From Corynebacterium casei LMG S-19264 (GTDB taxonomy: Bacteria > Actinomycetota > Actinomycetes > Mycobacteriales > Mycobacteriaceae), in the NCBI RefSeq assembly GCF_000550785.1, contig NZ_CP004350.1, forward strand, positions 848,009-912,008: a stretch of DNA of 64,000 nt. The letters are read 5' to 3'. The position numbers and the translations under genes are program-made. The first letter of the stretch is position 1, and each line of letters opens with the position of its first letter. Shown here piece by piece: positions 27,218 to 35,890 of the stretch. The notes under the pieces are model-generated. The model was not told the origin of the DNA. It worked only from the letters and a program-made list of their open reading frames with translations, and did not search any database.

Positions 27218-27758
27218 CAATGTGCTGGAGAATCTTCGAATAATGGTTCTCTAGAGACGTTTCGCTGAATGACAAAAAGTCAGTATCAGCGAAACGTCTC
27301 ATCATTGATAGTCCCAGTAGCAGGGACAAAGCAGATTGTGCGCGGATTTCCGGCGACGGGTTTGGGTGCGGCGCCTCATTGCGGATGCGATCGACCAAAA
27401 CTTCTTGCAGGTCTGATCGGATGCGTTTGCCAATCGCGTTCAAACTCTCAGGATTCCCAGTAGACACTGTGATCATGCGGGCCATGGAGTAAGGCGCATT
27501 ATGCGGTGCAGTCAGAGTCTCTCTAATTGCTGTTCTGCCCAGCTCTTCGAATGGCCCTGAAAAAAGGGCCTCTGACGAATTACTGAAGTCCACGGTCGCT
27601 TCAAACAGAGAGTCCTTGTTTTGAAAATGCTTCACAATCAGCGCAACTGAAACCTCAGCTTCGTGGGCAATGTCTTTCAAGGAGACCTGCGCAAAAGTTC
27701 TTTCACTAAAAAGTCGACGCGAGCACGTCAAGATTCGCTCGTGGGCATCTGCAGTCAT
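27198..27758 (-). CDS. TetR-family regulator
   Basis: The protein has 186 residues. The TetR DNA-binding domain (about 5-52) shows SRRLFSERTFAQVSLKDIA followed by SVALIVKHFQNKDSLFEA. The C-terminal half resembles TetR_C domains of mycobacterial acyl-metabolism repressors. It is convergent with mmsB and divergent from the GntP-family permease, with only 57 bp between the two starts, so the permease is the likely target. Confidence 0.87.
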   Translation of the reverse strand: MTADAHERILTCSRRLFSERTFAQVSLKDIAHEAEVSVALIVKHFQNKDSLFEATVDFSNSSEALFSGPFEELGRTAIRETLTAPHNAPYSMARMITVSTGNPESLNAIGKRIRSDLQEVLVDRIRNEAPHPNPSPEIRAQSALSLLLGLSMMRRFADTDFLSFSETSLENHYSKILQHIVNGEAH

Positions 27759-27766
27759 AAAGCTCC

Positions 27767-27792
27767 ATAGTAATGCGCTCGCGATAGTAATG
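27767..27792. promoter_or_regulatory. Direct repeat between the TetR gene and the GntP permease
   Basis: ATAGTAATG occurs at 27767-27775 and 27784-27792, 17 bases from start to start, in a 57-bp intergenic region shared by two divergent genes. It may be an operator or part of overlapping promoters; this is position-based inference. Confidence 0.3.
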
Positions 27793-27815
27793 ACCTCAAA
27801 ATTTCAGGAGTTCCA

Positions 27816-29276
27816 ATGTTTCTCGCATTAATAGGTGTGGTGATATCCCTAGCCTTCTTAATTATCTTTGCTTATCGTGGGCATTCGGTTGTGGTAGTTG
27901 CACCCATCGCAGCACTCATCGCGGTTGTTTTTTCCGGACAGCCGATTATGGGTTCATACACCCAGATTTTTATGCCCGCGTTGGGCGGATTTATCATCAG
28001 CTACTTCCCGCTGTTCCTCTTCGGCGCCATATTCGGTTACCTCATGACTTCGACGGGACTAGCTCGCTATCTTGCAAAGGGAATCACGACGCTCTTCGGA
28101 CCGAAACGCGCCATGCTTTCAACAGTCATCGCGACGGCATTGCTCACATATGGAGGAGTCTCCGCATGGGTCGTTGCGTTTACTATCGTGCCAATCGCGA
28201 CCGCTCTCTTCAAAGAAGCTGGGATCCCAAAGCGTCTGATGCCTGCAGCCATTGCGTTAGGCACCATCACTTTTGCACTGGCCGCTCTTCCTGGTTCCCC
28301 GCAGGTGCATAATGCGATTCCAACCAGCTACTTCGGTACCAATGTTTATGCAGCCCCCTATTTTGGTCTCGGTGCAGCTGCGGTGATGCTTATTGCTGGA
28401 ATCGCGTGGCTCGAGTATCGAATGAAGCAGATGAAGAAGACCGGCGAAGAGTTTATGCCGATGGATTCCGACGGCAATTTCATTGAAACTCCTGCCGGAC
28501 TTGGAGAGGGCACAGATTCGGGTGATGAAAGGCTAAAAGCCTCAACCGCACTCAAGACAGATCCTTCGGTTATGACTCAGGGCTTGCTGGGGATGATTCC
28601 CATCCTCGTTGTCATTGTCGTTAACTTTTCGTTTGTCTTCTACTTCGCAGAGCGAATGGATACGGCTTACCTAGCTGAAGAGAAATTTGGTTTGACAGAT
28701 ATTCAGGCACTTACGGGTGTTTGGGGGCCGACAATCTCGTTGGCGCTGGCCATTGTTGTCATGGTGTTAATGTTCCCAAGCCGCGTAAAGCAGTCCATTG
28801 GAGAGTTTTCGGATGGTGCCAAGAATGCAATTCTGCCTTGCTTCACAACTGCGTCCGAAGTTGGATTTGGCGCAGTAATCGCCTCACTCGCGGTATTCGC
28901 CGTAGTGCAGGACAATATGCTGGGGTTTAGCGAAAATGCTTTGGTGGTTTCCACCGTTGCAACTGCTGTCATCTCAGGAATTACGGGTTCCTCATCCGGT
29001 GGATTGAGCATCACCATGCAGACAATGGGTGAGCAGCTTGCACAACTTGCCACTGAGCAGGGCATCAGTATGGAACTTATGCACCGTGTAACCGCCATGG
29101 CTTCGGTCAGCTTCGACTCAATGCCTCATAACGGAGCGGTCCTTACCATGTTAATTGTGTGTGGCATGACCCACCGCCTGTCCTATAAAGACATTGCTGT
29201 AGTGACTATTGCTATCCCGCTTTTGACACTGCTGCTGTTCCTTGGACTTAATGCGATTATCCCCGGCCTCTCTTAA
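27816..29276 (+). CDS. GntP-family gluconate/carboxylate:H+ symporter
   Basis: The protein has 486 residues and about twelve helices. Motifs typical of the GntP family are FGYLMTSTGLARYLAKGI, LTYGGVSAWVVAFTIVPIA, LPGSPQVHNAIPTSYFGTN and GSSSGGLSITMQTM. GntP carriers import gluconate, or in other branches 3-hydroxybutyrate, glycerate or fructuronate. It differs clearly from the second GntP protein at 39722-41101, so the two are not recent duplicates. The start has CAGGAG upstream. Adjacency to the valine/isobutyrate island makes a hydroxy-acid substrate such as 3-hydroxyisobutyrate conceivable. Its stop region overlaps the convergent AbrB-like gene by 20 bp. Confidence 0.85.
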   Translation: MFLALIGVVISLAFLIIFAYRGHSVVVVAPIAALIAVVFSGQPIMGSYTQIFMPALGGFIISYFPLFLFGAIFGYLMTSTGLARYLAKGITTLFGPKRAMLSTVIATALLTYGGVSAWVVAFTIVPIATALFKEAGIPKRLMPAAIALGTITFALAALPGSPQVHNAIPTSYFGTNVYAAPYFGLGAAAVMLIAGIAWLEYRMKQMKKTGEEFMPMDSDGNFIETPAGLGEGTDSGDERLKASTALKTDPSVMTQGLLGMIPILVVIVVNFSFVFYFAERMDTAYLAEEKFGLTDIQALTGVWGPTISLALAIVVMVLMFPSRVKQSIGEFSDGAKNAILPCFTTASEVGFGAVIASLAVFAVVQDNMLGFSENALVVSTVATAVISGITGSSSGGLSITMQTMGEQLAQLATEQGISMELMHRVTAMASVSFDSMPHNGAVLTMLIVCGMTHRLSYKDIAVVTIAIPLLTLLLFLGLNAIIPGLS

Positions 29277-30294
29277 TAATCCACCGAATAATGGTGGACA
29301 GATAGCCGGCGAGCACTAGCAGCGTCATCAGCCTTATCAGCTGCACGCTGACTACCGCGGGGCTGGAGCCGCCCTCATGCGCGAGCGCGAGGACGGTTTC
29401 CAAGCCACCAGGGCTGGTTGCCAGGTAGGCATCAAAGTAGGAGATGTCGAGCCAGGCAGTCAGCAGCAGGGCGGTGGCGGCACAGGTCGCAATCGTGATG
29501 ATGATAAATAGCAAGGTCATGGGCAGCTGGCGCGCGAATATCTTCAGCACCGGCACCGAAAGGCCGCCGCCGCAGAACCAGCCGATGATCAAAAATCCAA
29601 TCACGGCCACAAAATTCGGCATGATAAGAGCTTCCGGAATGAACTGCCCGGCAGCCACCGTGAGCAGCAGCGGCGCGAAAATATGGGGTGCAGGAAAGTG
29701 TAATAGCTTGCCGATGTAAGGCCCCACCAACGCAAACACCACCAACAACACCGCACCCCACCAGGTGTCAGTTTCCTCTGCTACTGCGCCGGCGTGCACG
29801 TTGAAAATTGACGTGACCAGCGGCAGCGAAAGAGACACGATGAGCAGGCGCAAATATTGCGACAGCGCGACCAAGCGATAGTCCGCGCCTGTTTCCATCG
29901 CGATCACCGGAATGGTGGATGAACCACCCGGAAGCATGCACAAAATACCGGTCTGCGGGGAAATACCCTTCACGCTTTTAGCCAGCATGACGCCGGCACC
30001 AATCCCGAGCGCCACCGTGATAACTGAAAGCACCAGGCCCGGCAGCACAAAGGGCGTGACCTCACCTATGCCCACGCCAACGAGCGGTAACCCTGCCAGC
30101 ACACCGATGACACCGCGGCCAGATTTTTCAATATGTTTATTGAGCACCAGTTCTTGCTTGCGTACCAGCGCAGTGCCGCCCGCGATGAGAATGCCCGCCA
30201 GAATCCACGCGGCAGCAACATTGAAGTAGTTAAAGACCAATCCAAGTAAAACCGACGCAGGTACTACAAGAATCCACGTCAGTGTACTTTTCAT
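29257..30294 (-). CDS. AbrB-family membrane transporter-like protein
   Basis: The protein has 345 residues and about ten helices in two similar halves, as in the AbrB membrane family once called 'ammonia monooxygenase'. Typical elements are AAWILAGILIAGG, CMLPGGSSTIPVIAMETGADY and LATSPGGLETVLALA. These proteins are often encoded beside tripartite tricarboxylate transporters, and the same is true here (tctCBA 3 kb away). The function is not established. It is translationally coupled to the RraA-like gene (4-bp overlap) and is the last gene of an aconitase-RraA-AbrB operon. Confidence 0.8.
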   Translation of the reverse strand: MKSTLTWILVVPASVLLGLVFNYFNVAAAWILAGILIAGGTALVRKQELVLNKHIEKSGRGVIGVLAGLPLVGVGIGEVTPFVLPGLVLSVITVALGIGAGVMLAKSVKGISPQTGILCMLPGGSSTIPVIAMETGADYRLVALSQYLRLLIVSLSLPLVTSIFNVHAGAVAEETDTWWGAVLLVVFALVGPYIGKLLHFPAPHIFAPLLLTVAAGQFIPEALIMPNFVAVIGFLIIGWFCGGGLSVPVLKIFARQLPMTLLFIIITIATCAATALLLTAWLDISYFDAYLATSPGGLETVLALAHEGGSSPAVVSVQLIRLMTLLVLAGYLSTIIRWIIKRGRG

Positions 30295-30758
30295 CGCTCT
30301 ATCAACACTCCATCAGAATCGGCATAAACCATGGCGCCCGGAACAACCTTTACGCCCGAAAAATCTAGTGTAACCCCGACCTTGCCCGTACGCTCTTTCT
30401 TACTGCGCTGCGGGTTTGAGCCCATCGCCAGCACACCCAGCTCAATCTCAGCCAGCTCAGCACGGTCACGAATCGCACCGACGATAACCAAGCCAGCCCA
30501 ACCGCTGTCCTTAAACATCTTGGCCATGTTGCCGCCCATCAGCGCACACGTGATCTTCTCGTCACCATCAACCACCAGAACTCGGCCCTCACCGGGCTGC
30601 TTCATCAGTTCTTTGAGCAGCTGATTATCTTCGTCGACCTTCACTGTCTCTGCTGGCCCAGCAAAGTGCTCAACGAGGCCGAGGTTTTCAAAGTTAAATG
30701 GGAGTGAGTCGAGCTTTTCGCCCAGCTCATCATAGGTATCAGAGGTAAAAGTAGTCAT
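30291..30758 (-). CDS. RraA-family protein, probable 4-hydroxy-4-methyl-2-oxoglutarate aldolase type
   Basis: The protein has 155 residues and the RraA/HMG-aldolase fold. The substrate and metal motif is seen as LMGGNMAKMFKDSGWAGLVI followed by GAIRDRAEL, where the Arg and Asp of the IRD motif bind substrate and Mg2+. In proteobacteria RraA inhibits RNase E, but in actinobacterial catabolic operons this family usually consists of class II pyruvate aldolases or oxaloacetate decarboxylases. Position between an aconitase-like gene and a transporter-like gene favours the catabolic role. The ATG is at 30758, 30 bp after the aconitase stop. Confidence 0.83.
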   Translation of the reverse strand: MTTFTSDTYDELGEKLDSLPFNFENLGLVEHFAGPAETVKVDEDNQLLKELMKQPGEGRVLVVDGDEKITCALMGGNMAKMFKDSGWAGLVIVGAIRDRAELAEIELGVLAMGSNPQRSKKERTGKVGVTLDFSGVKVVPGAMVYADSDGVLIER

Positions 30759-30788
30759 TGCTTCCTATTCCTTTTCTAATGTTCTTAA

Positions 30789-33203
30789 TCAGGCAGTCAA
30801 TGCGGTGCTCAGGATGGAGGGGATGACGCCGCCATCGGCAAGCAACTGCGCTTCGTTGCCTGTTTCGATGGCTGCCTTGGCAACGTAGCTCACCGTCGAC
30901 CCGTCAACCTTGGTCATGGTGACCGGAACCTGGCAGCGCGGGCTAACCTCATCGGCCTGGATGTGGATGCTGTCGCCGGGCGCTAAGTCCACGAAGTCAC
31001 GCGGAATCTCCAGTGGCAAGATGCCCAAACCGATGAGATTGGAGCGGTGGATGCGCTCATAACTGGTGGCCAGCACCGCGCGAACGCCCAGCAAACGCTG
31101 GACCTTCGCAGCCCAGTCACGCGAAGAACCCATGCCATAGCGGTCACCGGCCACCATGACCACCGGCTGATTCTCCGCCGCATACCGCCCGGCAGCATCC
31201 CACACGCGCATCTCTTCTCCGCTGGGACTGTGCGTGGTCATGGCAATTCCGGACGCATCCGTCAGTTTGTTCTTCACCGCACGGGAGTAGAACGCGCCCC
31301 GAGCCATCACTTCCCAGTTGCCGCGGCGCGATGCAAAGACGTTGAGGTCATCGCGGTCTTCGCCGCGCTCGACGAGGAAGTCAGCGACGAAGGAATCCTT
31401 CGGAATCGCGCTGGCAGGGGAGATATGGTCGGTGGTGATGTCATCACCCAGCACCATCAGCGGGTAAGCATCATAGGTGCCAAGCAGCGACTTCTGGTCC
31501 AGGTCCGCAAACGGCGGCGGGCGCAATATCGTGGACTTTTCATCCCATGGAAACAGCGGACCCTCGGGTGCATCAATCTCATGCCACAACTTGTTGTTGG
31601 AAGCCTCATAGAAATCTGCGCCGAAGTCATCGGGTGCCATCGCCTTGGTAAAAGTCTCATCGATATCGTGCGGGCTTGGCCAAATATCGCGCAAATACAC
31701 AGGCTTTCCTGCACTATCTGTTCCCAGGGCTTCCGCAGAAATATCAATATCCGCCCTGCCCGCCAGCGCAAAAGCGATGACTGACGGTGGGGACATGAGG
31801 AATCCATAATCCAAGTCCGGATGCACGCGGCCGGGGAAGTTGCGGTTGCCGGACAGTACCGCGACGGGCTTTCCTTCCTGCTCATGGATTTCCGGAGTCA
31901 GTGGGCCCGAGTTACCGATGCACGTGGTGCAGCCAAAGCCAACAATGTCGAAACCAATGGCGGATAAATCTTCCAGCAGTCCACCGCGTTCTAAGTAACT
32001 CGCCGCGGCAGGGGAGCCTGGTGCCAGCGAGGTCTTTACCCAGCTTGGCGGGGTCAGACCCTTTGCGCGGGCATTGCGGGCAAGAAGCCCTGCGGTGATC
32101 AGTAGTCGCGGGTCGGTGGTGTTCGTACAACTGGTAGTTGAGGCAATAGCCAGCGGAAATGCTTCTGCCTCCGGCTCAACGTCCGCGAGAACTCCTGCGA
32201 GAGTATTAATACTGTGCAAGTCCTGCGGGCGGCGGGGACCAGCCGCGGAAGGAAACACCGTGCCCAGGTCCAGTTCCAGGCTTTGGTCGTATTCAGGGTT
32301 GGCTTCCGGGTCAAACCACAAATCCGCTTCCTTGTAATAGGAGCGCACAAAATCAATGTGCTTGGTGCTGCGCCCGGTCATCGCGAGGTAGTCCATGCCG
32401 GCTTCATCAACAGGAAAATATGCCGTGGTCGCACCAAACTCCGGCGCCATATTAGCCACCACCGCGCGGTCACCAACGCTCAAGGTGGACACTCCAGGAC
32501 CGTAAAATTCCACAAACTTGCCGGTCACGCCAAACTTTCGCAGCTTGCTGGTCAAGGTTAGCGCCAGGTCCGTTGAGGTTACTCCCGCACCTAGCTTGCC
32601 GATGAGCCGCACACCAATCACCTCCGGCACCCGCAACGTAGTGGGCATACCGAACATCAAAGTCTCTGCCTCCACACCGCCGATACCCCAGCCTAAAACG
32701 CCCAGGCCGTTAATCATCGGAGTATGCGAGTCCGTACCCAGCATCATGTCAGGAAAAGCATAAGTGCCATCGGTTGTTGCCACCGTGGCCAGCTGTTCCA
32801 AATTGATGGTGTGCATGATGCCCGTACCCGGTGGGTTGATGTGGATACCCTCCATGGAGTTCGACGCCCACTTGAGGAAACGGTAGCGCTCCTTGTTGCG
32901 GCGGATTTCCTCAGCGATGTTCAGCCGAGCCGCGTCGCGCCGGGCAAAATGCTCCACCGCGAGCGAGTGGTCAATGGATACCTCCACCGGCAGGTGCGGG
33001 CGGATGGCGCGCGGGTCGCCGCCTTCGCGCGCGACGGTATCGCGCATCGCCGCCATGTCCACCAACGCCGGGGTAGAGGTGGTGTCGTGCATGAGCAGGC
33101 GACTGGGGCTGAATTCAATTTCGGCATCCAAGTCGCGGTCGATGATGGGCTGGGGGTCACGGCCATGGCGGACGAGATTCTCGGCAAAGAGCCGAAGGAT
33201 CAT
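30789..33203 (-). CDS. Aconitase-family hydratase, N-terminally truncated
   Basis: The readable frame gives 804 residues with intact aconitase domains: PPGTGIMHTINLEQLA, MLGTDSHTPMINGLGVLGWG, the Fe-S cysteines in STTSCTNTTDPR and FGCTTCIGNSGPL, and the swivel domain with GMGSSRDWAAKVQRLLGVRAV. AcnA-type enzymes are usually about 890-900 residues. Family similarity starts abruptly at the first residues (ILRLFAENLVRHG), which correspond to a point some 40-60 residues into AcnA. Upstream the frame stays open for only nine codons (including KNHP) before a stop. The missing 5' end coincides with the truncated start of the divergent tctC. It probably once isomerised a tricarboxylate imported by the Tct system; the product may be inactive or unexpressed. 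Confidence 0.8.
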   Translation of the reverse strand: MILRLFAENLVRHGRDPQPIIDRDLDAEIEFSPSRLLMHDTTSTPALVDMAAMRDTVAREGGDPRAIRPHLPVEVSIDHSLAVEHFARRDAARLNIAEEIRRNKERYRFLKWASNSMEGIHINPPGTGIMHTINLEQLATVATTDGTYAFPDMMLGTDSHTPMINGLGVLGWGIGGVEAETLMFGMPTTLRVPEVIGVRLIGKLGAGVTSTDLALTLTSKLRKFGVTGKFVEFYGPGVSTLSVGDRAVVANMAPEFGATTAYFPVDEAGMDYLAMTGRSTKHIDFVRSYYKEADLWFDPEANPEYDQSLELDLGTVFPSAAGPRRPQDLHSINTLAGVLADVEPEAEAFPLAIASTTSCTNTTDPRLLITAGLLARNARAKGLTPPSWVKTSLAPGSPAAASYLERGGLLEDLSAIGFDIVGFGCTTCIGNSGPLTPEIHEQEGKPVAVLSGNRNFPGRVHPDLDYGFLMSPPSVIAFALAGRADIDISAEALGTDSAGKPVYLRDIWPSPHDIDETFTKAMAPDDFGADFYEASNNKLWHEIDAPEGPLFPWDEKSTILRPPPFADLDQKSLLGTYDAYPLMVLGDDITTDHISPASAIPKDSFVADFLVERGEDRDDLNVFASRRGNWEVMARGAFYSRAVKNKLTDASGIAMTTHSPSGEEMRVWDAAGRYAAENQPVVMVAGDRYGMGSSRDWAAKVQRLLGVRAVLATSYERIHRSNLIGLGILPLEIPRDFVDLAPGDSIHIQADEVSPRCQVPVTMTKVDGSTVSYVAKAAIETGNEAQLLADGGVIPSILSTALTA

Positions 33204-33229
33204 CGGATGGTTCTTTGGACCAGATGATC
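33198..33229. other. Junction of two 5'-truncated genes, with inverted repeat
   Basis: The aconitase-like gene (reverse strand) and tctC (forward strand) both begin mid-protein here, leaving no room for promoters or start regions. GATCATC (33198-33204) and GATGATC (33223-33229) form an inverted repeat around the point, and GATCATCG also recurs directly at 33226-33233. This looks like the scar of a deletion or inversion that removed the shared divergent promoter region, or a misassembly. Confidence 0.6.
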
Positions 33230-33694
33230 ATCGCTCAGCTTGCCGATGAGGCCGGCGTCGACCCTAAGGAAGTCAACTACATGGCGCACTCCGGTGGCGC
33301 TGAGCTAGCAACCGCATTGCTGTCGGGCACCATTGACGCTTCGGTTTCTGGTTACAACGACTTCTCAGACCAGATCGAAGCAGGGCGTTTGAAGATGCTC
33401 GGCATTTCCGCAGAAGAGCCTGTCGATGGCATCGACACCCCAACGATGATCGAGCAAGGCTACGACGTATCCCTGGTCAACTGGCGTGGTGTTGTTGCAC
33501 CTCCAGGACTAGAAGACGAAGACGTGGAAGAACTTCGCACCATCATGCGCGAAGTACTTGAGTCCGACACCTGGGCTGACGTTCTTGAACGTAACCAGTG
33601 GGCTGATAGCTCTTTGATTGGCGAGGACTTTGAGAAGAACCTCGAAGAAGAGCGCATTATCGTTGACGATATTTGGAAACAGTTGGGCTACTAA
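33215..33694 (+). pseudogene. tctC: TctC-type tricarboxylate-binding protein, 5' end missing
   Basis: Only about 159 C-terminal residues remain of a protein normally about 320 long. The remaining part is good TctC/Bug sequence: MIIAQLADEAGVDPKEVNYM, AHSGGAELATALLSGTIDA, WRGVVAPPGLEDEDVEELRT. The signal peptide and first lobe, which are needed for export and ligand binding, are absent. The first in-frame start is a TTG at 33215 without a ribosome site. The binding protein of this transporter is therefore probably non-functional as read. tctB and tctA follow intact. Confidence 0.85.
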
Positions 33695-33705
33695 GGACCT
33701 CCATC

Positions 33706-34281
33706 ATGACTAATTCAGCACCATCAGAGACGTCATCTGAGACGACCTCGTCTATCCCTGACCTGCCGTCTTTTAAGGGCTATGGCCTCTTGATCATGGC
33801 CGCCATCGTGTTCATCTTCGCCTCCTACGTCACGTACGGAATCTTCACAATGGACGTACCGGAGTCGGCGGCACTACCAGGGCCAAAATTCTACCCCTCA
33901 ATTCTTGTTGTACTTTCATACATCCTGGTTGTCATGCTGGTCATTGACACCATTCGCAAGCCATCGCCTGGCGATGAACCCCGCTACGTCACCCCACTCG
34001 GTGAATACCGCGGCGACGCCCGCATCAGCCCCGACACCGCGCGCCGGTGGTCCCTGACTGCATCCATCGTCATCTTCATCGTCTTCATTTTGATTCTTGA
34101 GCCAGTTGGCTGGATCATCTCCGCGGCATTCCTGTTCGCCGGATTCTCCGTCGCCATGGGCCACAAGAAATACCTCAATGCCATCGCAGTTGGAATCGTG
34201 TTCTCCTGCGCAGTGCAGGTCGCATTCTCCGCTGGTCTTGGCCTTAACCTGCCAGCCGGAATCCTAGGAGGCATCTTCTAA
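33706..34281 (+). CDS. tctB: Tripartite tricarboxylate transporter small membrane subunit TctB
   Basis: The protein has 191 residues from ATG 33706, with AAGGACC upstream. After a Ser/Thr-rich cytoplasmic start it has four predicted helices in the TctB layout: GYGLLIMAAIVFIFASYVTY, a second helix after PESAALPGPKFYPSIL (the conserved FP loop), and a final pair ending in AFSAGLGLNLPAGILGG. TctB is the small integral membrane component that acts with TctA and the TctC binding protein in citrate or other carboxylate uptake. tctA starts 2 bp after its stop. Confidence 0.92.
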   Translation: MTNSAPSETSSETTSSIPDLPSFKGYGLLIMAAIVFIFASYVTYGIFTMDVPESAALPGPKFYPSILVVLSYILVVMLVIDTIRKPSPGDEPRYVTPLGEYRGDARISPDTARRWSLTASIVIFIVFILILEPVGWIISAAFLFAGFSVAMGHKKYLNAIAVGIVFSCAVQVAFSAGLGLNLPAGILGGIF

Positions 34282-34283
34282 TC

Positions 34284-35822
34284 ATGGAAACACTCAATAA
34301 CCTCATGATGGGTTTCGGCGACGCATTCTCGCCGATGAACCTCGTCTACGTCCTCATCGGCGCGCTGCTCGGCACCGCCGTGGGAGTTCTGCCCGGCATG
34401 GGTTCCTCCATGGCCGTGGCACTGCTCCTACCTATTACCTTTACCCTCGACCCAACCGCTGCGTTCATTATGTTCGCTGGCGTCTACTTCGGTGGTCTCT
34501 TCGGTGACTCCACCATGGCCATCCTGGTCAACACCCCTGGTGGTTCGACAGCTATTGCAACCGCATTCGAAGGCCACAAGATGGCGCTGAGCGGGCGAGC
34601 CCCGCAGGCACTTGCAACAGCCGCCATCGGCGCGTTCACCGGTGGTCTTATCGCAACGACCCTGGTTGTATTCTTTGCTCCAAAGCTTGCCGAGTTTGCC
34701 ATCCTCTTCGGACCTGCCGAATACTTCGCCCTCGCAGTCTTCGCCTTCCTTGCATCGGCAGCCGTCGTGTCTGACTCTCTGCTGCGCGGCCTGATTTCCC
34801 TGGTTGTTGGCCTTTTGGTTGCAACCGTCGGTATTGATGAGATCTCCGGCGCCCAGCGATTCACCGGCGGCGTCCCCGAAATGTTCGACGGCATCGGCAT
34901 CATCATCGTCACCGTCGGCATCCTGGCCCTCGGCGAAGTCTTCTACGTCATTTACGAGCAGACTAAGCCTGTTCCGAAGGTGCGCGAAGGCAAGATCGAA
35001 CGCGCCCGCCTGTCCTGGGCTGAGTTCAAAGACGCACTCCCTGCATGGCTGCGCGGTGCCAGCTTCGGTGTTCCTTTCGGCGTCATCCCGGTCGGTGGTG
35101 CAGAGGTTCCAACTTTCATGGCCTACGCAACTGAGCGCAAGCTCGACGAACAACGCAAAGACCCACAGTTCGGCAAAGGCGCCATCCGCGGTGTCGCCGG
35201 ACCTGAAGCTGCCGGCAACGCAACCGCCGGCACCGCAATGGGCGCACTGCTCGCGATGGGTCTTCCGACCTCCGCAACCGCCGCCATCATGCTGGCAGCA
35301 TTCCAGCAGTATGGCATTCAGCCTGGTCCGCTGCTCTTCGAGCGCAACGCCGACCTCGTCTGGCCACTGCTTGCATCCCTGTTCATCGGCCTGTTCGTCC
35401 TGCTGATTCTGAACCTGCCGCTGGCGCCAATGTGGGCGAAGCTCCTGCTGATTCCGCGCTACTACCTCTACCCAGGCATCGCCGTGTTCTGTGCCCTGGG
35501 CGTGTACGCAACCTCCGCAGCTATCGCTGACCTCTGGCTCGTCCTGGTCATCGGCCTCGTTGGCTTCGTCATGCGACACTTCGATTTCCCGCTGGCACCA
35601 ATCATGATTGGCGTCATCCTGGGCCCACTCGCAGAGTCCAGCTTCCGCAACGCGCTGCTGTCCTCCGGCGGTGACTACTCCATCCTGGTTGGCTCCCCAA
35701 TCGCAATTGGCATGTACACCCTGATGGGCTTGGTCCTAGTCGCAGCATTCGTCCGCCGTTTCCAAAACAAGCGCGCCAACGCAAAGCGCGAAAAGGAAGA
35801 AGAAGCACTAGCAGAGCTCTAG
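34284..35822 (+). CDS. tctA: Tripartite tricarboxylate transporter large permease TctA
   Basis: The protein has 512 residues and about twelve helices. It carries the two TctA signature repeats: [20 protein letters not shown] near the N-terminus, [21 protein letters not shown], and the mirrored [20 protein letters not shown] with [15 protein letters not shown] in the second half. TctA forms the sodium- or proton-coupled transport channel. It is intact although its binding protein tctC is truncated. A long hairpin follows the stop codon. Confidence 0.95.
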   Translation: METLNNLMMGFGDAFSPMNLVYVLIGALLGTAVGVLPGMGSSMAVALLLPITFTLDPTAAFIMFAGVYFGGLFGDSTMAILVNTPGGSTAIATAFEGHKMALSGRAPQALATAAIGAFTGGLIATTLVVFFAPKLAEFAILFGPAEYFALAVFAFLASAAVVSDSLLRGLISLVVGLLVATVGIDEISGAQRFTGGVPEMFDGIGIIIVTVGILALGEVFYVIYEQTKPVPKVREGKIERARLSWAEFKDALPAWLRGASFGVPFGVIPVGGAEVPTFMAYATERKLDEQRKDPQFGKGAIRGVAGPEAAGNATAGTAMGALLAMGLPTSATAAIMLAAFQQYGIQPGPLLFERNADLVWPLLASLFIGLFVLLILNLPLAPMWAKLLLIPRYYLYPGIAVFCALGVYATSAAIADLWLVLVIGLVGFVMRHFDFPLAPIMIGVILGPLAESSFRNALLSSGGDYSILVGSPIAIGMYTLMGLVLVAAFVRRFQNKRANAKREKEEEALAEL

Positions 35823-35844
35823 TATTCCAATTCCTTTCCTCAAC

Positions 35845-35890
35845 AGCAGATGTACTTCCTCGCCTTAATCGGCAACGAAGTACATCTGCT
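35845..35890. terminator. 14-bp perfect hairpin between tctA and the aldehyde dehydrogenase gene
   Basis: AGCAGATGTACTTC at 35845-35858 pairs exactly with 35877-35890 around an 18-base loop. The right arm lies inside the last codons of the convergent aldehyde dehydrogenase gene (its YF residues). The U-tail is weak on both strands, so it may act as a bidirectional terminator or as RNA 3'-end protection. Confidence 0.5.

Noticed and set aside
34428..35579. Long reverse-strand open frame (383 codons) opposite tctA
   Set aside because: It lies entirely antisense to tctA, is rich in Glu/Cys/Gly strings caused by the codon usage of tctA, and has no family features.
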